Assembly (NCBI RefSeq): GCF_026239655.1 | Contig: NZ_JAPIVO010000005.1 | Location: forward strand, 434,001-498,000 | DNA length: 64,000 bases | Source of the DNA: Pedobacter sp. MR2016-24 | GTDB taxonomy: Bacteria > Bacteroidota > Bacteroidia > Sphingobacteriales > Sphingobacteriaceae | Direction: 5' to 3' | Shown: positions 60,833 to 64,000 of the stretch, in pieces | Layout of the letters: every line of letters begins with the position of its first letter | Numbering within the stretch: position 1 is the stretch's first letter | Notes under the pieces: generated by a model | The model's input: only the letters and a program-made list of their open reading frames with translations | The model's database searches: none | Told to the model about the DNA's origin: nothing | Program-made: the position numbers and the translations under genes

Positions 60833-61246
60833 TCAATAGTCCCTTCTTACCAGACGCTGGTCTATCGCCAATACGCAAAAGAACAAGCATACTATCGAAA
60901 ATAAAAGCCATTTAAATTTAAAAACCATATTCAAGATAAGGTCTGCGGTAGTTTGACTAATTAGCTGTAATAGCGCATAACCTAGTGCCAGACTCAGCAC
61001 AAAAATAGTTACTGCCATAACATTGAACCGCATATCACTTTTTCGGTTAAGTCGCTCCTGAAGTGTTCGTCTTACATTTGATGCAAAGCTCAGCGGCAAT
61101 CCAGTCTGAGGGGCCGTTTTAAGTGTGCTAAATAAATCCTGGTACGATAAAAGATCACTGACTGCTTTTTCGCTAAGCTCATTATTGCCGGAGATGGAGT
61201 CACCACTCAATAAATCCTGCAGTTCATCGTCATTTAACTCTTCCAT
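60833..61246 (-). CDS. Membrane protein coupled to ECF sigma factor, putative anti-sigma
   Basis: The 137-residue protein has an acidic cytoplasmic N-terminus (EELNDDELQDLLSGDS) and two membrane helices near residues 76-96 and 107-127. The gene overlaps the ECF sigma gene by 13 bases, the usual arrangement for an anti-sigma factor. No zinc-binding HxxxCxxC is visible, so the anti-sigma role is inferred from layout. Confidence 0.7.
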   Translation of the reverse strand: MEELNDDELQDLLSGDSISGNNELSEKAVSDLLSYQDLFSTLKTAPQTGLPLSFASNVRRTLQERLNRKSDMRFNVMAVTIFVLSLALGYALLQLISQTTADLILNMVFKFKWLLFSIVCLFFCVLAIDQRLVRRDY

Positions 61247-61800
61247 GTGTTTTCCTCTTTAAGGTCTTTTTCAATTTTTTCTTTCAATAATTTGCGTGCC
61301 CGGAATAGATAGCTTTTTGCCGTGCCTTCCGGTATTCCTGTTATTTCCCTTATTTCCGCCAATGAAAACTCGTTCAAATGATATAGGGTCAATACCAATT
61401 TATATTGATGGGGCATTTGTGCTATCAGATGGTTAACATAATCTGCAGTATTCTTTTTTATCAGTTCCCGTTCAGGATTATCATCTGAAAAATAATAGTT
61501 ATCAAGGTCTTCCGGATATTCGTATGGCGAATTCCTTTTATTACTTTTTACATAATTTATAGCAGTGAGATAAGCTATGCGTGCGATCCATGTAGATAGT
61601 TTTGATTGAAAGCGAAACGATGGTATGCTGTGATGTATTTTAATAAAGACTTCCTGACAGATGTCCTCCTTGTTTTGTTTGTCCTGAACTAACCGGTGGA
61701 TTACAAAGAAAACAAGCTTCTCATATTGTTTAACCAATAACTCAAAGGCTCGTAAATCTTTCTTTAATATCCTGTCTATAATTTCGTTCTCATCAAACAT
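61234..61800 (-). CDS. ECF RNA polymerase sigma factor
   Basis: The 188-residue sigma factor has region 2 (EDICQEVFIKIHHSIPSFRF, with FQSKLSTWIARIAYLTAINY) and region 4 (PHQYKLVLTLYHLNEFSLAE, then EITGIPEGTAKSYLFRARKLL). It is upstream of and overlaps the membrane gene at 61246, which is probably its anti-sigma. It is divergent from the small membrane gene at 61926, a possible target. Confidence 0.95.
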   Translation of the reverse strand: MFDENEIIDRILKKDLRAFELLVKQYEKLVFFVIHRLVQDKQNKEDICQEVFIKIHHSIPSFRFQSKLSTWIARIAYLTAINYVKSNKRNSPYEYPEDLDNYYFSDDNPERELIKKNTADYVNHLIAQMPHQYKLVLTLYHLNEFSLAEIREITGIPEGTAKSYLFRARKLLKEKIEKDLKEENTWKS

Positions 61801-61925
61801 ATAACAGTAGTCAAGATATGTACATTAGCGGTTGCAAAATAGAGAAATAAAAGATTTATTAAATAATTGCAACCGGAGCGGCTGGTGTGCTGACTACTGT
61901 AGCAAATAACTTAATCAACAGCACC

Positions 61926-62273
61926 ATGAAACAATTAATGCCATTCATCGTCGTCATCGTATTTTTTATACTTATCGCTATATTCATCCTTGCGCTGTAT
62001 AACTACAGGCTGAAAAAACGAATCATTGATGCAGGTCCTTTGGACGAAACTGGCCTTAGATTTTTGCGTCTGTTAACAGGCTCCGGAAATGAAGCAGTAA
62101 AATGGGGTCTGCTTTTACTATCGGCCGGTATTGGTTTTGTGGTTCTGGAATTTGTACCCTTCAGTGCCGAAGATTCGCCGGCACCGTATGGCATCGAAAT
62201 GATTTTTATCGCGGCAGGATTCTTCCTCTACTACCTATTTCTGAAGAAACAAAAGAATAGCGATACGCTATAG
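61926..62273 (+). CDS. Small membrane protein, DUF6249-like
   Basis: The ATG at 61926 gives 115 residues; the frame opens earlier with GTG at 61887. Three membrane helices are seen (MPFIVVIVFFILIAIFILAL, WGLLLLSAGIGFVVLEFVPF, IEMIFIAAGFFLYYLFLKK), with KKRIIDAGPLDETGLRFLRL between the first and second. This resembles DUF6249, but the match is not firm. It lies 125 bases from the divergent ECF sigma gene and is a candidate for regulation by it. Confidence 0.68.
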   Translation: MKQLMPFIVVIVFFILIAIFILALYNYRLKKRIIDAGPLDETGLRFLRLLTGSGNEAVKWGLLLLSAGIGFVVLEFVPFSAEDSPAPYGIEMIFIAAGFFLYYLFLKKQKNSDTL

Positions 62274-62386
62274 CTTTAGCGCAGAACAGCACAATAAGAT
62301 ATTCTTTTTCTACCAAACATTTAAAGGACAAATTTTCCTGCAGGAATTGTCTTGCCTAATTATTGCGTCCTCTGATCAACTTTATT

Positions 62387-64000
62387 ATGAAATTTAAACA
62401 GGCTATCCTAGCGCTGGTCATCATCAGTACCATCTTCTTCAACCAATATAGCACAGCCTTCGGCCAAACCTCACCCAAAGCCAGTATTGCCGGTATTGTG
62501 GTCGATTCCGCAACAAAAAATCCATTAGCGATGGTAACCATAAGACTCAAAAAAGCTAATAATGAGACCATTCAAATTGTGGTTAGCCAAGAGGATGGAT
62601 CTTTTAAATTTCCCTCCGTTATTCCTGCGTCGTATTTACTTTCTGTTGAGGCTATTGGTTATGCCCTCAAAAGAATTGCTGTTGATTCGTTAACATTCCT
62701 ATCGCAAACAATAGATTTGAAATCTATTTACCTGGCAGGTACGGTGCTGGGTTTAAAAGAAGTAGCAATAAGCGGCGATAGGCAGCTCATCAGGCGAAAG
62801 GCCGACAGGATAATTTACGACCTGAAAGCAGATCCGGAGAGCAAAAGTAATAATGTACTTAGGATGATGCGCAAAATACCCTATCTATCGGTCGATGGCG
62901 ACGATAACCTGCTAATGAAAGGTAATTCAAGCTTTAAAGTACTCATCAACGGCAAACCATCAGGCAGTATGGAGGGCAATCTTAAAGCGGTATTAAAAAG
63001 CATTCCAGCCTCTACCATAGAGAAGATAGAGGTCATTACCAATCCGCCATCCAGGTACGATGCGGAGGGATTGGGCGGTGTAATTAACATCATCACCAAC
63101 AAAAAAAACAACGATGGTTTCAATGGCTCATTGAACGTTAATGAAAGTTTTCCAGTTGGTGGCCCGGGTGTTGGCGCTTCATTTACGGCAAAAAGCGGCA
63201 AGTTTGGGATCTCATCTTTTGGGGGCGGAAGTATGTATCAGTTACCCCAAACCTTTAACACCAATAAACGCGTTGATGCCGTGGGTACGACACTTGAACA
63301 AGAGGGCCATCAACGTTCCACAAACAAGACAGCATATTTTGGAATGGAATGGAGTTATCTTGCAGATAGTCTGAACTTGTTGACGGCCCAATTAAATTAC
63401 AATGGCAGCCGGGTAAAAGAGCATTCAGCACAGGCCTCTGCGTTAACAGGCGCAAACGGGCTTTTACAGCAATATGGATTTGAAAATGAAAACAAAGCAA
63501 CAGGTTATGGTGTAAATGCGGGCATCAATTACGAAATGGGTTTTAAAAGGATGAAGAACAGGCTGCTCACATTCTCCTACCTCTTTGGCACTAACCTGAA
63601 CGATAAAAACGGGAAAATTGCTTTTGATAACCGCGTGAATTTTGCTACACCGGATTTTCAGCAAACCGATCACCAGCGGTTTAAAGAGCATAGCTTCCAG
63701 GTCGATTTTGTCACACCACTGAAAAAACTCAACATTGAAGCCGGGCTCAAAGGAATACTAAGGAAAAATAACAGTGATTTTGCTTACAACTCATTGAACA
63801 CTGCACTGGGCATATACGAAACAGATCCGGTGCTCTCCAATTCGTTTAGCAATACACAAAACGTTTTTAGCGCTTATAACTCCTATCAGCTGAATCTAAA
63901 TAGCTGGAATATCAATGCAGGTGTAAGGATAGAGGAAACCGTGATACGTGCTGATTTCTCAAGTACAGCTTCAGTTGCCGATCAGGATTATTTCAATTTT
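62387..64000 (+). CDS. Outer-membrane beta-barrel receptor, OMP_b-brl_3 type (3' truncated by window)
   Basis: The frame is open from the ATG at 62387 to the window end, 538 codons. It has a signal peptide (QYSTAFGQ), a CarboxypepD_reg-like domain (about 30-115), a plug with KADRIIYDLKADPESKSNNV, INGKPSGSMEGNLKAVLKSI and DAEGLGGVINIITNKKNN, and the start of a barrel. This is the TonB-dependent receptor subfamily with an OMP_b-brl_3-type barrel. The C-terminal strands are missing because of the window. It may be in the same transcription unit as the 61926 gene, 113 bases upstream. Confidence 0.93.
   Translation, partial: MKFKQAILALVIISTIFFNQYSTAFGQTSPKASIAGIVVDSATKNPLAMVTIRLKKANNETIQIVVSQEDGSFKFPSVIPASYLLSVEAIGYALKRIAVDSLTFLSQTIDLKSIYLAGTVLGLKEVAISGDRQLIRRKADRIIYDLKADPESKSNNVLRMMRKIPYLSVDGDDNLLMKGNSSFKVLINGKPSGSMEGNLKAVLKSIPASTIEKIEVITNPPSRYDAEGLGGVINIITNKKNNDGFNGSLNVNESFPVGGPGVGASFTAKSGKFGISSFGGGSMYQLPQTFNTNKRVDAVGTTLEQEGHQRSTNKTAYFGMEWSYLADSLNLLTAQLNYNGSRVKEHSAQASALTGANGLLQQYGFENENKATGYGVNAGINYEMGFKRMKNRLLTFSYLFGTNLNDKNGKIAFDNRVNFATPDFQQTDHQRFKEHSFQVDFVTPLKKLNIEAGLKGILRKNNSDFAYNSLNTALGIYETDPVLSNSFSNTQNVFSAYNSYQLNLNSWNINAGVRIEETVIRADFSSTASVADQDYFNF

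Overview
The window looks like a chromosomal segment of a Bacteroidota species, most likely Sphingobacteriaceae and Pedobacter-like. The evidence is a SusC/SusD pair, several carboxypeptidase-like-domain TonB receptors, LytS/LytTR and HWE-type two-component proteins, many families largely confined to Bacteroidota (DUF4369, DUF6266, DUF6734, DUF6766-like) and -7 elements of the TAnnTTTG type. I saw no rRNA, tRNA, CRISPR array or transposase. Family names come from recognition of the sequence, not from a search.

Layout. 1-10.9 kb: the end of a sigma-54 activator, an AIM24 protein, a TPR histidine kinase, an outer-membrane barrel protein, a DUF6766-like membrane protein, three tandem sensors that stop after a DHp-like helix, an HD phosphohydrolase and a small HTH protein. 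11-14.3 kb: a siderophore-type TonB receptor and a DUF6892-like gene. 14.5-19.8 kb: an acetyltransferase and an orphan SusC/SusD operon with a hairpin leader.

19.9-30.4 kb is the most interesting part: an AT-rich, leftward gene cluster that appears to make and export a ribosomally made, disulfide-rich peptide. It holds a 63-residue double-glycine precursor with six core cysteines, a C39-like/VKOR/DsbA fusion, a C39-peptidase ABC exporter, an HlyD adaptor, a DUF6734 glycosyltransferase-like protein, UDP-galactopyranose mutase and two DUF4369 proteins, one ending in a TlpA thioredoxin. Together they suggest leader recognition, disulfide formation, possible galactofuranose attachment and cleavage-coupled export. 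The final product is unknown.

30.5-39.3 kb: a TonB receptor/LytS/LytTR operon, an HNH nuclease-like protein, a zincin overlapping a cytochrome-c-like lipoprotein, a PAS kinase and an ECF sigma factor. 39.8-43.5 kb: small regulators and hypotheticals, including a 1-kb cassette between exact 19-bp direct repeats. 43.6-50.3 kb: a hybrid kinase, a BLUF photoreceptor, and an HxlR repressor divergent from an SDR-SDR-MDR oxidoreductase operon with a tandem palindromic operator. 50.4-53.7 kb: poorly characterised genes, a second cytochrome-c-like lipoprotein, a candidate structured RNA and two long perfect inverted repeats. 53.7-57.3 kb: DNA-damage genes (SRAP, umuC, umuD) with a tandem operator before umuDC. 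57.4-64 kb: a Brp/Blh carotene dioxygenase, lipoproteins, DUF3606, an ECF sigma with a putative anti-sigma partner, and the start of an outer-membrane beta-barrel receptor that runs off the end.
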